A stretch of DNA of 38,382 bases from Polycladomyces zharkentensis (lineage in GTDB: Bacteria > Bacillota > Bacilli > Thermoactinomycetales > JIR-001): contig NZ_JAFHAP010000015.1 in NCBI RefSeq assembly GCF_016938855.1, positions 1-38,382 on the forward strand, in the 5' to 3' direction. Both the position numbers and the translations under genes were made by a program. Positions 15,928-24,250 of this stretch are shown in pieces (position 1 is the stretch's first letter; each line of letters starts with the position of its first letter). A model generated the notes under the pieces. The model did no database searches. It saw only the letters and a list, made by a program, of their open reading frames with translations, and was not told the DNA's origin.

Positions 15928-17133
15928 TCACACGGATTCTCTCTGATCCTTCTCCCGGTGTACGGGAGACAGTCGGACACTGATCATCAGCAGGGCCAAA
16001 GAGATCAACTGCAAGGCACTGCTGGCCCACCCCAGATCGGGCAGAGTGCCGTACTGAAGCACCATGCCACCGAGGGCGGAACCGCCGCTGATCCCCACAA
16101 AGAGAAAGGAGGCGTTTAAAGACAGTACCACTTGCGAGGATTGCGGTGCCAATTTGATCAAATGTTGTTGAAAAGCGGGGTTGAGCGCCCAACTGGCGAT
16201 TCCCCACAAGATCATGGCCGTCACCGACAATGGGATCGTGAGCGTTGAAGAGGGAATCATCAGCAGAAGGGCGAACATCGCCAGCGTCAGGAATTTGGTG
16301 ATGATCGTAGCGACGTAAGTGGGAATAGCTCCGATGCGATCCGTGAGATATCCACCCACGCCCACGCCGATCACGCAAGCAACCCCGAAGATCGCCAACA
16401 TCACGCTGATGCCCGTATCTCCCCATCCGCCGACCGCGCGGAGCACCGGATTGATGTAGGTATGCAGGGCAAAACTTCCAATCGTTACACCCAATCCGGA
16501 AATCAGGAAACTGAGTACGGAGAGTTGGGTGATCGGTGAAAGCCTGTCTTTCAATGGGATGACTTTCGTCTGATCCAAGTGGGGCAGCAGGCGCTGAATA
16601 CCAAAGGTGGCGATGAAGCCGGCGGCGGCGACGATTGCAAACGCGATTCTCCAGCCGAAGGTGTTTCCCAGCCATGTCCCGATGGGCACACCGAGGGTGA
16701 TGGCGACCGTCAGACCTGAGGAAATCATGGAGATGGCGCGTCCCTGTTCCTCTTTCGGGGCGACCTGTGCGGCGACCGAAGTGGAAAGGGGCGTGTACAA
16801 TGCCGCTCCCAACGCAGTAATGACGCGTGAAAACATCAACCATCCGAAATCTGGCGCCATGACGGAGAGGACATTCCCGAACGTAAAGACCGACAATGTC
16901 CAGACAAGAACCCGCTTGGGTGGAACGGAGGCGGTGACGGTGGCCAGGATGGGTGCCGCCAGGGCCACCACCAGTGCAAAAACCGTCACCAGTTGCCCGG
17001 CAGTCGCGTAAGAGACGTCGAGATCCCGGACAATGGCGGATGTGATCCCGGCGATGAGAAACCCGTTGGTTCCGATTGCGAATGTGCCCAGTGTGAGAAT
17101 CAAAAGGCGGGAATGGTGGATACGGCGGCTCAA
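15928..17133 (-). CDS. MFS transporter, DHA1/AraJ-like efflux permease
   Basis: A protein of about 401 residues with around 12 membrane helices. The start LILTLGTFAIGTNGFLIAGI, the loop VPPKRVLVWTLSVFTFGN and the stretch YTPLSTSVAAQVAPKEEQGRAIS match the DHA1 group that includes AraJ and YdhP-like sugar or drug efflux proteins. It should export a small molecule by proton antiport. The frame is open from 17184, but AAAGGAGAGG is 7 bp before TTG 17133, and this TTG overlaps the stop of the upstream merR gene (TTGA), a sign of coupled translation. As the only other gene of a MerR-controlled unit it is probably induced by the compound it exports; the compound is unknown. Confidence 0.88.
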   Translation of the reverse strand: MSRRIHHSRLLILTLGTFAIGTNGFLIAGITSAIVRDLDVSYATAGQLVTVFALVVALAAPILATVTASVPPKRVLVWTLSVFTFGNVLSVMAPDFGWLMFSRVITALGAALYTPLSTSVAAQVAPKEEQGRAISMISSGLTVAITLGVPIGTWLGNTFGWRIAFAIVAAAGFIATFGIQRLLPHLDQTKVIPLKDRLSPITQLSVLSFLISGLGVTIGSFALHTYINPVLRAVGGWGDTGISVMLAIFGVACVIGVGVGGYLTDRIGAIPTYVATIITKFLTLAMFALLLMIPSSTLTIPLSVTAMILWGIASWALNPAFQQHLIKLAPQSSQVVLSLNASFLFVGISGGSALGGMVLQYGTLPDLGWASSALQLISLALLMISVRLSPVHREKDQRESV

Positions 17134-17513
17134 CCGTTTTCCTCTCCTTTCCATGTTGATCGTTTCAGATTGATCTTTTTCCAATGGTTCAACAGCGATT
17201 CAATGCGTTGTTCCGCTTTTCGGAGCAGAGACAATTGTTCCCTCACATCAGCCAGTTTCTGCTCGTAAAAGCGGATGGCTCGTTCCGCACATGAATGATC
17301 AGCGGCCGGACAGCGGATAAATTGGGCGATTTCATCCGTGGTCGCACCCATCTCCAGATAAAATTGGATCATGCGGACTCTTTCCACATCCGACTCCTCA
17401 TATACCCGGTAACCGTTCGGGAGGCGTTTGGGAGAAATCAGTCCCTTTTTTTCGTAATAACGAAGAGAACGCAAGCTGACGCCCGTTTGTTCGGACAAGT
17501 CACCGATTCGCAC
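17130..17513 (-). CDS. MerR family transcriptional regulator
   Basis: A 127-residue regulator. The N-terminal winged helix-turn-helix reads RIGDLSEQTGVSLRSLRYYE and KGLISPKRLPNGYRVY, standard for MerR; the dimerising helix follows (SDVERVRMIQFYLEMGATTDEI). The C-terminal part has Cys residues in IRCPAADHSC and a long coiled helix. It starts at GTG 17513, 4 bp after AAAGGGGTGAG; the open frame upstream has no family sequence. It is co-transcribed with an MFS exporter, whose start overlaps its stop. The upstream promoter has the 19-bp spacer on which MerR proteins act, with a dyad between the hexamers, so it very probably controls its own unit. The effector is unknown. Confidence 0.93.
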   Translation of the reverse strand: MRIGDLSEQTGVSLRSLRYYEKKGLISPKRLPNGYRVYEESDVERVRMIQFYLEMGATTDEIAQFIRCPAADHSCAERAIRFYEQKLADVREQLSLLRKAEQRIESLLNHWKKINLKRSTWKGEENG

Positions 17514-17536
17514 GTGTCTCACCCCTTTGGCGGAAC

Positions 17537-17567
17537 ATTGTAGACCATGACATCGTGTCAGGGTCAA
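17537..17567 (-). promoter_or_regulatory. MerR-type promoter with 19-bp spacer and operator dyad
   Basis: On the minus strand TTGACC (17567-17562) and TACAAT (17542-17537) are separated by 19 bp instead of 17, the hallmark of MerR-activated promoters. The spacer region holds an inverted repeat GACCATGACA (17543-17552) and TGTCAGGGTC (17556-17565), 9 of 10 positions symmetrical, with a 3-bp centre. Confidence 0.82.
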
Positions 17568-17843
17568 TACCATCGGAAAAATAAATAATCCGGTCTTGGT
17601 CACGATTCGTGGATAGTCGGCAACGAGGCATGTGTCTTCCTCGGGTTTTTGGCTGGCGAACTAACACGGCCCAACATTTCGGCTCCAATTCTCGGTGTCG
17701 TGGTGAGGATGGACGATTTGTAGATGCTGGGCTAAAAAGTATGAATGATGGTGATAAACGGTCAAGGGTGACCGAATATAGCCAGACGGGGAATGGTTCG
17801 AAAGGGACACATTGATTTGTCATTCTGCGGCCAATTGGGTTGC
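17568..17843. other. Divergent intergenic region between merR and lacI-type genes
   Basis: No gene is supported. A perfect small hairpin, CGGTCA-AGGG-TGACCG, lies at 17759-17774. The rest shows no clear signal. Confidence 0.5.
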
Positions 17844-17873
17844 TTGACTTTTGCCGTGAGGAAAAGATAGCAT
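17844..17873 (+). promoter_or_regulatory. Possible promoter of the LacI-type regulator gene
   Basis: TTGACT at 17844-17849 and TAGCAT at 17868-17873 with an 18-bp spacer. A perfect 12-bp palindrome CATTCTAGAATG (17871-17882) overlaps the -10 end and start region and could be an operator. Confidence 0.5.
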
Positions 17874-17933
17874 TCTAGAATGAAGATTTCATTTGTATTT
17901 TTTGTGGGTTGGTCATGAGAGGAAGAGGAAGCG

Positions 17934-18917
17934 ATGAAGAAAAACATAGATGACATTGCGGCTTTGGCCGGTGTGGCCAAGAGTACGGTTTCCCGCTATT
18001 TGAATGGAGGTTATGTGAGTGAGGCGACAAAACGGAAAATCAAAAAAGTAATTGAGGAGACCAACTACGAACCCAACGCGTTTGCACAAAGCCTGAAAGC
18101 GAAAAAGACGAATTTCATCGGCGTAATTGCCCCGAGGCTTGATTCCTATGCCACATCCAAAACCCTGATCGGGATCGATGAGGAACTGAAACGACAAAAT
18201 CACAATCTGTTTATCGCCAATACCGGACAGAATGTGGAGCGGGAATGGGAGTATCTCTATTCGTTTGCGAAACAAAAAGTGGCAGGCATCATTTTGATCG
18301 CGACGGAGATGACGGAAAAACATGAGGAGATCATCAAGAACATCCAGCTGCCGGTGTTGATTGTGGGACAGCAAAGCGAAAGTTTTCATAGCTTGATCCA
18401 TGATGATTATCAAGCGGGATGGGTGATTGGCAACTACGTAAAGGAAAAAGGGCATAAGCGAATCGCTTATTTGGGCGTGACGGAAAGAGACATCGCCGTT
18501 GGCGTAAAACGGAAAAAGGGGTTCAGCCAAGCCGTTGGACGGGGGAAACCCGTCGAAGTCCGTTATTATGAGACCAGTTTCTCAATGGAGGAAGCGATCG
18601 AAAAAGCCAAACAAATCTTGGATGAGTATCATCCGACGGTTATCGTGTGCGCCACGGACAATATCGCCTTTGGTGCAATGAAAGCCATTTCGCTGAAGGG
18701 ATTGTCGATTCCGGGAGATGTGTCGGTGACGGGTTTTGGTGGATACAATATATCCAGAGTAATTCATCCCAGCCTGACGACAATTCGCTTTGCATACAAG
18801 CAGACAGGCGAGATGGCGGCGGCCAGCATCATCAAAATGATTAACGGGGGAGATGTCCCCCGGTTGCAAGTTTCACATTTCAACTTTGATGAAGGGGATA
18901 GTGTGCGAACTTTGTAA
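17934..18917 (+). CDS. scrR: LacI family repressor, probable regulator of the sucrose operon
   Basis: A 327-residue LacI/GalR protein. The helix-turn-helix and hinge are at residues 5-60 (IDDIAALAGVAKSTVSRYLN, then YEPNAFAQSLKAKKT); the sugar-binding core follows, with FIGVIAP, AGIILIATEM, HDDYQAGWVIGNY and SVTGFGGYN segments. AGAGGAAGAGGAAG precedes the ATG. It ends in a terminator and is followed on the same strand by the sucrose PTS operon, whose promoter carries two palindromes built on GGAACCGGTTCC, a classical LacI-type operator shape with a central CG. The sucrose role is inferred from this context; the ligand could be sucrose-6-phosphate or fructose as in other ScrR proteins. Confidence 0.88.
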   Translation: MKKNIDDIAALAGVAKSTVSRYLNGGYVSEATKRKIKKVIEETNYEPNAFAQSLKAKKTNFIGVIAPRLDSYATSKTLIGIDEELKRQNHNLFIANTGQNVEREWEYLYSFAKQKVAGIILIATEMTEKHEEIIKNIQLPVLIVGQQSESFHSLIHDDYQAGWVIGNYVKEKGHKRIAYLGVTERDIAVGVKRKKGFSQAVGRGKPVEVRYYETSFSMEEAIEKAKQILDEYHPTVIVCATDNIAFGAMKAISLKGLSIPGDVSVTGFGGYNISRVIHPSLTTIRFAYKQTGEMAAASIIKMINGGDVPRLQVSHFNFDEGDSVRTL

Positions 18918-18922
18918 GGGAG

Positions 18923-18972
18923 GGAAGCTTTTTCCGTTCCGTAGATGGCGAGCGGATGAAAGCTTCCTTTTT
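18923..18972 (+). terminator. Terminator of the LacI-type regulator gene
   Basis: GGAAGCTTT (18923-18931) and AAAGCTTCC (18959-18967) are perfect inverted repeats with further pairing inside, followed by TTTTT. Confidence 0.75.
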
Positions 18973-19012
18973 CCATACTTTAAAACACTGCAATGGGGGA
19001 AGGATCATGCTT

Positions 19013-19026
19013 TGTAAGCGTTGACA
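19013..19026. promoter_or_regulatory. cre-like site over the -35 of the sucrose promoter
   Basis: TGTAAGCGTTGACA matches the CcpA cre consensus TGWAARCGNTWNCW with a single mismatch, and its last six bases are the -35 hexamer. CcpA bound here would block RNA polymerase, giving repression when preferred sugars are present. Confidence 0.6.
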
Positions 19027-19049
19027 TGTTATGCCGCCATCCCTATAAT
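19021..19049 (+). promoter_or_regulatory. Consensus sigma-A promoter of the sucrose operon
   Basis: TTGACA (19021-19026), 17-bp spacer, TATAAT (19044-19049): perfect match in both hexamers. Confidence 0.95.
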
Positions 19050-19057
19050 GAGGATAA

Positions 19058-19069
19058 GGAACCGGTTCC
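19058..19069. promoter_or_regulatory. LacI-type operator O1 of the sucrose operon
   Basis: GGAACCGGTTCC is a perfect 12-bp palindrome placed at the expected transcription start, 8 bp after the -10. Confidence 0.8.
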
Positions 19070-19116
19070 ACAATCATGATTTCTGAAATGAATGATATTC
19101 ATAATTTATTAACCAT

Positions 19117-19136
19117 TTGTGGAACCGGTTCCACAA
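19117..19136. promoter_or_regulatory. LacI-type operator O2 of the sucrose operon
   Basis: A perfect 20-bp palindrome, TTGTGGAACCGGTTCCACAA, directly before the scrA ribosome site. It contains the same 12-bp core as O1; the centres are 63 bp apart, six helical turns. Confidence 0.82.
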
Positions 19137-19155
19137 CCGGAAGGAGGGGAGATAT

Positions 19156-20628
19156 ATGACGGAAGTAAAAACGGACAAAGATTATCAGCAAATCGCCAAA
19201 GAAATATTGGCTTGCCTTGGCGGAAAAGAGAATATCGAAGGGGCGGCCCATTGTGCCACCCGTTTGCGCCTCGCTTTAAAAGATGAAAGCAAGGTGAATC
19301 AGAAACAATTGAAAAGCATGGATGTGGTGAAAGGAACGTTTTCAACGGGAGGGCAATTCCAGATCATTATCGGGTCCGGCACGGTAAATGAAGTATATAA
19401 GGAATTTGCCGTACTGGCGGAAATAAAGGAAATGTCCACTATCGAGGTAAAGAATGCCGGAGCGCGCAAATTGAATCCGTTGCAACGGTTCGTCAAGATG
19501 CTTTCGGACATCTTCGTTCCCATTATTCCGGCCATCGTTGCCGGGGGATTGTTGATGGGCATCAATAATTTGCTGACCTCCAAAGGCTTGTTTTTTGCCG
19601 GTAAGTCATTGATTGAGCAATATCCCGGCATTGCGGATTTGGCAGCGATGATCAACACATTCGCAAACGCCGCCTTTGTCTTTTTGCCTATCCTGATCGG
19701 CTTTTCGGCCACGAAGAAATTTGGCGGCAACCCTTATTTAGGGGCGGCGCTTGGCATGTTGATGGTTCATCCCGATTTGTTGAATGGATGGGGATATGGA
19801 GAAGCGTTGGCAAAAGGGCAAATCCCGGCCTGGCACATTTTCGGTTTTTCGATAGAAAAGGTTGGGTATCAGGGAACGGTGTTGCCCATCTTGGTGTCTT
19901 CCTATATCTTGGCGAAAATCGAGCAAACGCTTAGAAGGATTATCCCTTCTGCATTGGATAATTTGTTGACCCCCTTATTGTCCATTTTTATCACCGGCCT
20001 GTTGACGTTTGTCCTGGTGGGACCCATTACGCGTTCAGCCGGGAATTTGTTGACGGACGGCCTTGTTTTCTTGTATGACACGGCCGGATTTGGCGGGGCC
20101 ATTTTTGGGCTGTTGTATGCGCCGTTTGTGATTACCGGAATGCATCACAGCTTTATCGCGGTGGAAACGCAGTTATTGGCCAATATCCCGAAAACAGGTG
20201 GCTCTTTCATCTTTCCGATCGCCGCGATGTCCAATGTGGCTCAGGGGGCGGCCGCTTTGGCGGTCATCTTTGCCTCAAGGAACGTAAAGATGAAAAGCAT
20301 CGCATCTGCTTCCGGAATTTCTGCCCTGTTGGGGATCACGGAACCGGCGATGTTTGGGATCAATCTCAAGCTCAGATATCCATTCATTGCTGCCATTAAC
20401 GGGTCGGCGCTGGGCAGTGCCTATGTGGCCTTCAATCAAGTGAAGTCGGTTGCGCTTGGAGCCGCGGGGTTGCCGGGCATTATCTCCATCCGGACCGATT
20501 GCATTATCCATTACATCACCGGGATGGCAATCAGCATGCTTGCGACGTTTGCGCTCACGCTCATGTTGGCAAAGCGATTTGAACAATCGCAACGGGATGA
20601 AACGGTATCTGATACGGGAGTGGCATAA
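19156..20628 (+). CDS. scrA: PTS sucrose-specific EIIBC component
   Basis: A 490-residue permease of the glucose-glucoside PTS family. The EIIB domain (residues 1-90) has the phosphorylated Cys33 in GAAHCATRLRL; a linker leads to the membrane EIIC domain from about 110, with SDIFVPIIPAIVAGGLLMGI, GMHHSF and GITEPAMFGINLKLRYPF, the last being the EIIC motif. It imports sucrose and phosphorylates it to sucrose-6-phosphate. No EIIA domain is fused, so it must borrow a glucose-type EIIA, as SacP of B. subtilis does. The start ATG 19156 follows AAGGAGGGGAG; the frame is open further upstream through operator O2 but without coding signs. scrA is the first gene after the operator-rich promoter. The sucrose call rests on the next gene, sucrose-6-phosphate hydrolase. 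Confidence 0.92.
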   Translation: MTEVKTDKDYQQIAKEILACLGGKENIEGAAHCATRLRLALKDESKVNQKQLKSMDVVKGTFSTGGQFQIIIGSGTVNEVYKEFAVLAEIKEMSTIEVKNAGARKLNPLQRFVKMLSDIFVPIIPAIVAGGLLMGINNLLTSKGLFFAGKSLIEQYPGIADLAAMINTFANAAFVFLPILIGFSATKKFGGNPYLGAALGMLMVHPDLLNGWGYGEALAKGQIPAWHIFGFSIEKVGYQGTVLPILVSSYILAKIEQTLRRIIPSALDNLLTPLLSIFITGLLTFVLVGPITRSAGNLLTDGLVFLYDTAGFGGAIFGLLYAPFVITGMHHSFIAVETQLLANIPKTGGSFIFPIAAMSNVAQGAAALAVIFASRNVKMKSIASASGISALLGITEPAMFGINLKLRYPFIAAINGSALGSAYVAFNQVKSVALGAAGLPGIISIRTDCIIHYITGMAISMLATFALTLMLAKRFEQSQRDETVSDTGVA

Positions 20629-20700
20629 GAAAATGGATCGATTCCTCTGGATGGACGAACTAAAACAAGGCGATTTTTGAAACGGAGTGGCTTACAAAAA

Positions 20701-20757
20701 TCTCCTCAGGTCTTTTCATCAACCTCTGGGAGAAGGGTCAATTCTCCTATCTTTTTT
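20701..20757 (+). promoter_or_regulatory. Possible attenuator between scrA and scrB
   Basis: GGGAGAA (20728-20734) and TTCTCCT (20742-20748) form a hairpin followed by TTTTTT (20752-20757). An upstream arm TCTCCTCAGG (20701-20710) can instead pair with CCTCTGGGAGA (20723-20733), using the same GGGAGA bases. The two folds exclude each other, as in terminator/antiterminator pairs. Confidence 0.5.
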
Positions 20758-20806
20758 GATGGAAAGTTATTGCGGGAAGAGAATATGGGTTGGAAGGAGA
20801 GGGACG

Positions 20807-22285
20807 GTGCTTCAAGAAACAAAATATCGAACGATTTACCAAGCGAGAAAAGGAGAACTGCAATCTTTACGGCGTATGGCAAAAGACGATCCGTGGAAAC
20901 CCATTTATCACATCCATCCACCCTATGGGTTGATGAATGACCCGAATGGATTGTCTTATTTTAACGGGTACTATCATGTGTTTTACCAATGGTATCCGTT
21001 TGGTGCCATTCATGGGATGAAACATTGGGCCCATGTGAGATCAAAAGACCTCGTCCATTGGGAACGAATGCCGGTCGCGCTGGTGCCGACGGAATGGTAT
21101 GAATCGCATGGGGCTTTTTCCGGTACGGCGCTGGAAAAGGACGGGCAATTGCACCTCTACTACACGGGAAATGTGAAGTTTGATGAAGCGAACCGTTCTG
21201 CTAACCAGTGTTTGGCGATCATGGACCCAGCGTTCCGGATTCACAAATATAAGCGCAATCCCTTGATCAAAGGAACGCCAAAAGGGTATACCGGTCATGT
21301 GCGGGACCCCAAAGTGTTTAAAAAAGACGGGCTCTTTTACATGTTTCTTGGTGCGCAACGAAACGATTTGACCGGAACCTTGCTGGTGTATGAGTCGCAA
21401 GATGCCATTGGTTGGGAGTTCAAAGGGGAACTGCAAGTGGAGGGATGGTCGAAAGGGCGTATGTGGGAATGTCCCGATTTCTTCTGGTTGAACGGGAAAG
21501 ATGTGTTGATTTTATCGCTCCAAGGCGTGGAGAAAAACGAGCACAACTACCACAACGTTTACAATGTCATCTATTTGGTGGGGGAGTTGGACCTGGCACG
21601 CCTCTCATTTAAGGTCGATTATTGCCGAGAGCTGGACAAAGGCTTTGATTTTTACGCCCCGCAAACGTTTGCCGATCCGCAAGGAAGAAGAGTCCTGTTT
21701 GCGTGGGCGGGCTCCGGTGAAGTCGCGTATCCGACGGACCCGCATGGGTGGGCCCATTGCCTCACACTTCCGCGGGAATTGATACTGGATGGAACCAAGC
21801 TCAAACAGAAGCCGATCGGTGAATTGGTGCGGTTGAGGGAGCAGGGTTTGACGGTGGCGGGACAGTTGGAAAAAGGAGAAAAAGCGGTCATAAACGGGGA
21901 TGATGCGTTCGAGTTGAACGTCCGATTCACGGAGATTGCGGCAGACCGCTTTGGCATTCGGTTTTGTCAGTCGGACCGTGAAGAGGTGACCTTGCTGTTT
22001 GACAAGCGGAAAGCGGTTGTCACTCTTGACCGGAGCCAATGTGCGCACCGTTTCGGGGAACAGTTTGGGACTGTACGAAGCGAAGAGCTTCCGATCGGAG
22101 ATGATGTGTCCGTACGTATCTTTGTCGACAGGAGTGTGGTGGAGATTTTTTTGCAAGATGGAGAAGTCGCTTTTACTTCCCGTGTCTTTCCATTGGGAGA
22201 GTCGAGGGGGATTACGCTTTTTGCCGACGGGAAACTGGATTTCCATGTCGAAAAATACGCCTTGGCCCGGGGAATTGACGGCTGA
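20807..22285 (+). CDS. scrB: Sucrose-6-phosphate hydrolase (GH32)
   Basis: A 492-residue cytoplasmic glycoside hydrolase family 32 enzyme. The catalytic triad motifs are present: LMNDPNG with the nucleophile Asp45, VRDPKVF with the transition-state Asp, and MWECPDFF with the acid/base Glu. A five-bladed propeller domain is followed by the C-terminal beta-sandwich (IFVDRSVVEIFLQDGE). There is no signal peptide, so it acts on the sucrose-6-phosphate made by scrA, giving glucose-6-phosphate and fructose. The frame extends upstream to 20687, but AAGGAGAGGG lies just before GTG 20807, and the sequence from there (LQETKYRTIYQ) is the usual family start. A 178-bp gap with an attenuator-like structure separates it from scrA. 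Confidence 0.93.
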   Translation: MLQETKYRTIYQARKGELQSLRRMAKDDPWKPIYHIHPPYGLMNDPNGLSYFNGYYHVFYQWYPFGAIHGMKHWAHVRSKDLVHWERMPVALVPTEWYESHGAFSGTALEKDGQLHLYYTGNVKFDEANRSANQCLAIMDPAFRIHKYKRNPLIKGTPKGYTGHVRDPKVFKKDGLFYMFLGAQRNDLTGTLLVYESQDAIGWEFKGELQVEGWSKGRMWECPDFFWLNGKDVLILSLQGVEKNEHNYHNVYNVIYLVGELDLARLSFKVDYCRELDKGFDFYAPQTFADPQGRRVLFAWAGSGEVAYPTDPHGWAHCLTLPRELILDGTKLKQKPIGELVRLREQGLTVAGQLEKGEKAVINGDDAFELNVRFTEIAADRFGIRFCQSDREEVTLLFDKRKAVVTLDRSQCAHRFGEQFGTVRSEELPIGDDVSVRIFVDRSVVEIFLQDGEVAFTSRVFPLGESRGITLFADGKLDFHVEKYALARGIDG

Positions 22286-22444
22286 CAAAAGGAATGGGAG
22301 TGAAAGGTTGTGATAGGATGGATACAGTATGACATGGGATCACAATTATCAGACATATAACTGGTGAACTTGGTTTCGAAAGAGAAGAGTCAATAATAAT
22401 CACAAAAAATTGCTATCATTAAATTGATAAATGGGGTGAGAGTA

Positions 22445-23968
22445 ATGGGAACAAGACGGGCATTAATGTCGATTCTTCTCGTTACGGCACTTTTATTATC
22501 CTGGACATCAAGTGAGGTCAAAGCGGACGTGAAAAATGAAACCGGTTACCAAGAGGCATACCGACCACAGTATCACTTTTCTCCTCCGAAAAACTGGATG
22601 AACGATCCCAACGGACTGGTTTACTACAAAGGCGAATACCACTTGTTCTATCAGTACAACCCTTACGGCAATCAATGGGGACATATGAGTTGGGGACATG
22701 CAGTCAGCAAGGATCTGATCCGTTGGCGGCACCTTCCCGTGGCGTTGAAAGAAGACGACCTGGGTATGATCTTCTCAGGAAGTGTCGTGGTGGACAAACA
22801 TGACACAAGCGGTTTTTTTGGTGGGAAATCCGGTTTGGTCGCCATCTACACCAGCGCGGGAGAGAGCCAGCAGCAAAGTATTGCGTATAGTAAAGACGAC
22901 GGCCGGACATGGCATAAGTATAAAGGAAACCCTGTGATCCCAAACCCGGGATTGAAAGATTTCCGTGACCCAAAGGTGTTTTGGGACGATCAAACAGGGA
23001 AATGGGTGATGGTGCTTGCAGCCGGTGACCGGGTCATGTTTTATTCATCCACCAATTTGCGGAACTGGTCATACATGAGTCAATTCGGCGCCGATCAGGG
23101 GGCGCACGGCGGAGTATGGGAGTGTCCCGAACTGTTTCAACTTCCGGTGGAAGGGCACCCCGGAGAGAAGAAGTGGGTCTTGCAGGTGGACATCAATCCG
23201 GGTGGAATCGCGGGTGGATCCGGTGGCCAATATTTTGTCGGGGAGTTTGACGGAAAGAAGTTTACAACCCAACAAAAGGGGATCAAGTGGGTGGACTTCG
23301 GGAAAGACTTCTATGCCACGCAGACATGGAGCAACACACCTGGACGCTTGATTTGGGTGGCTTGGATGAACAACTGGCAATATGCTCAGGATATTCCGAC
23401 CTCTCCTTGGCGTGGTGCCATGTCTTTCCCAAGGGAATTGTCCCTGAAAAAAGTAAACGGAGAGTATGTGTTGGTGCAAAAGCCTGTTCAGGAGATCAAC
23501 AAGTTGAGGGAAGATACGCGAGTCTGGAACAACCGGATCATCACGCCGGGAACCGAGCTGCTGCCCGTCCGGGGGGAGACCTTGGAGATAGAGGCTGAAT
23601 TCCAGTTGGATACTGCGGATGAGTTTGGTTTGATCGTACGCAAAGGCACGAAAGAAAAAACGATTATCGGCTATAATGTGGGGAACCAAACCCTCTTCGT
23701 CGACCGAACCCAATCCGGTCGAACCGATTTCAGCAAAGATTTCCCCGTTGTAACCAAAGCCCAAATGAAGCCAAAAAACCGTGTGATCCAACTTCATATT
23801 CTCGTGGATCGATCCTCAGTCGAGGTGTTCGGAAATCATGGTGAAACCGTACTGACGAATCAGATTTTCCCCGACCTTAAAAGCCAAGGGTTGGAATTGT
23901 ATGCCCGAGGTGGAAATGTGAAACTCCAAACTCTCCGGATCCATCGACTGAAATCGGCTTGGCAATGA
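22445..23968 (+). CDS. sacC: Secreted GH32 levanase / exo-fructosidase (SacC-like)
   Basis: A 507-residue exported enzyme. The signal peptide is MGTRRALMSILLVTALLL and following residues, with cleavage probably after VKA near residue 27. The GH32 motifs are WMNDPNG (nucleophile Asp54), FRDPKVF and WECPELF; the C-terminal sandwich ends the protein with HILVDRSSVEVFGNHGE. It should cut fructose from levan, inulin or sucrose outside the cell. B. subtilis levanase is longer because of a C-terminal levan-binding module, which is absent here. Start ATG 22445 has GGGGTGAG before it; the frame is open slightly upstream. It lies 159 bp after scrB and may have its own weak promoter, AATAAT with a poor -35. 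It ends before a strong terminator. Confidence 0.92.
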   Translation: MGTRRALMSILLVTALLLSWTSSEVKADVKNETGYQEAYRPQYHFSPPKNWMNDPNGLVYYKGEYHLFYQYNPYGNQWGHMSWGHAVSKDLIRWRHLPVALKEDDLGMIFSGSVVVDKHDTSGFFGGKSGLVAIYTSAGESQQQSIAYSKDDGRTWHKYKGNPVIPNPGLKDFRDPKVFWDDQTGKWVMVLAAGDRVMFYSSTNLRNWSYMSQFGADQGAHGGVWECPELFQLPVEGHPGEKKWVLQVDINPGGIAGGSGGQYFVGEFDGKKFTTQQKGIKWVDFGKDFYATQTWSNTPGRLIWVAWMNNWQYAQDIPTSPWRGAMSFPRELSLKKVNGEYVLVQKPVQEINKLREDTRVWNNRIITPGTELLPVRGETLEIEAEFQLDTADEFGLIVRKGTKEKTIIGYNVGNQTLFVDRTQSGRTDFSKDFPVVTKAQMKPKNRVIQLHILVDRSSVEVFGNHGETVLTNQIFPDLKSQGLELYARGGNVKLQTLRIHRLKSAWQ

Positions 23969-24053
23969 TGGATGAAACCATCAAGGTTTCGGGGGATCGT
24001 TTCTCTGGCCGATACGGCTCTTTATGCTGCCGAGGTACTTCGCCAGCTTTTTC

Positions 24054-24077
24054 AGGCACCCTTATGGGTGCCTTTTT
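24054..24077 (+). terminator. Terminator of the sucrose/levan operon
   Basis: AGGCACCC-TTAT-GGGTGCCT is a perfect 8-bp stem with a tetraloop, followed by TTTTT. Confidence 0.92.
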
Positions 24078-24111
24078 AAGATGGGGAATAAAGGAAATAT
24101 AGAGACTCTAT

Positions 24112-24177
24112 GCTCCACACAAGCGGTCAAACCACTCGCGATTTTGAGCGGGTCCGAATTCCCGTTAAGTGTGGAGC
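24112..24177. repeat. Long inverted repeat with an internal hairpin between sacC and udk
   Basis: GCTCCACAC (24112-24120) and GTGTGGAGC (24169-24177) are perfect inverted repeats. Inside, CGGG/CCCG and GCG/GCG-type pairings allow one or two branch hairpins. It lies in the gap between convergent genes, after the sacC terminator, and has no T tract. Confidence 0.5.
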
Positions 24178-24250
24178 TTCAGACGGGAAATCGAAACCCG
24201 CAGACTCGTTCATTGCAAAAGGGACCGGGTTTGTTTGGGGATGTTTCTGT

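Noticed and set aside
20687-20806. N-terminal extension of sucrose-6-phosphate hydrolase
   Set aside because: It runs through the attenuator-like hairpins; AAGGAGAGGG before GTG 20807 and the family start decide for the shorter protein.
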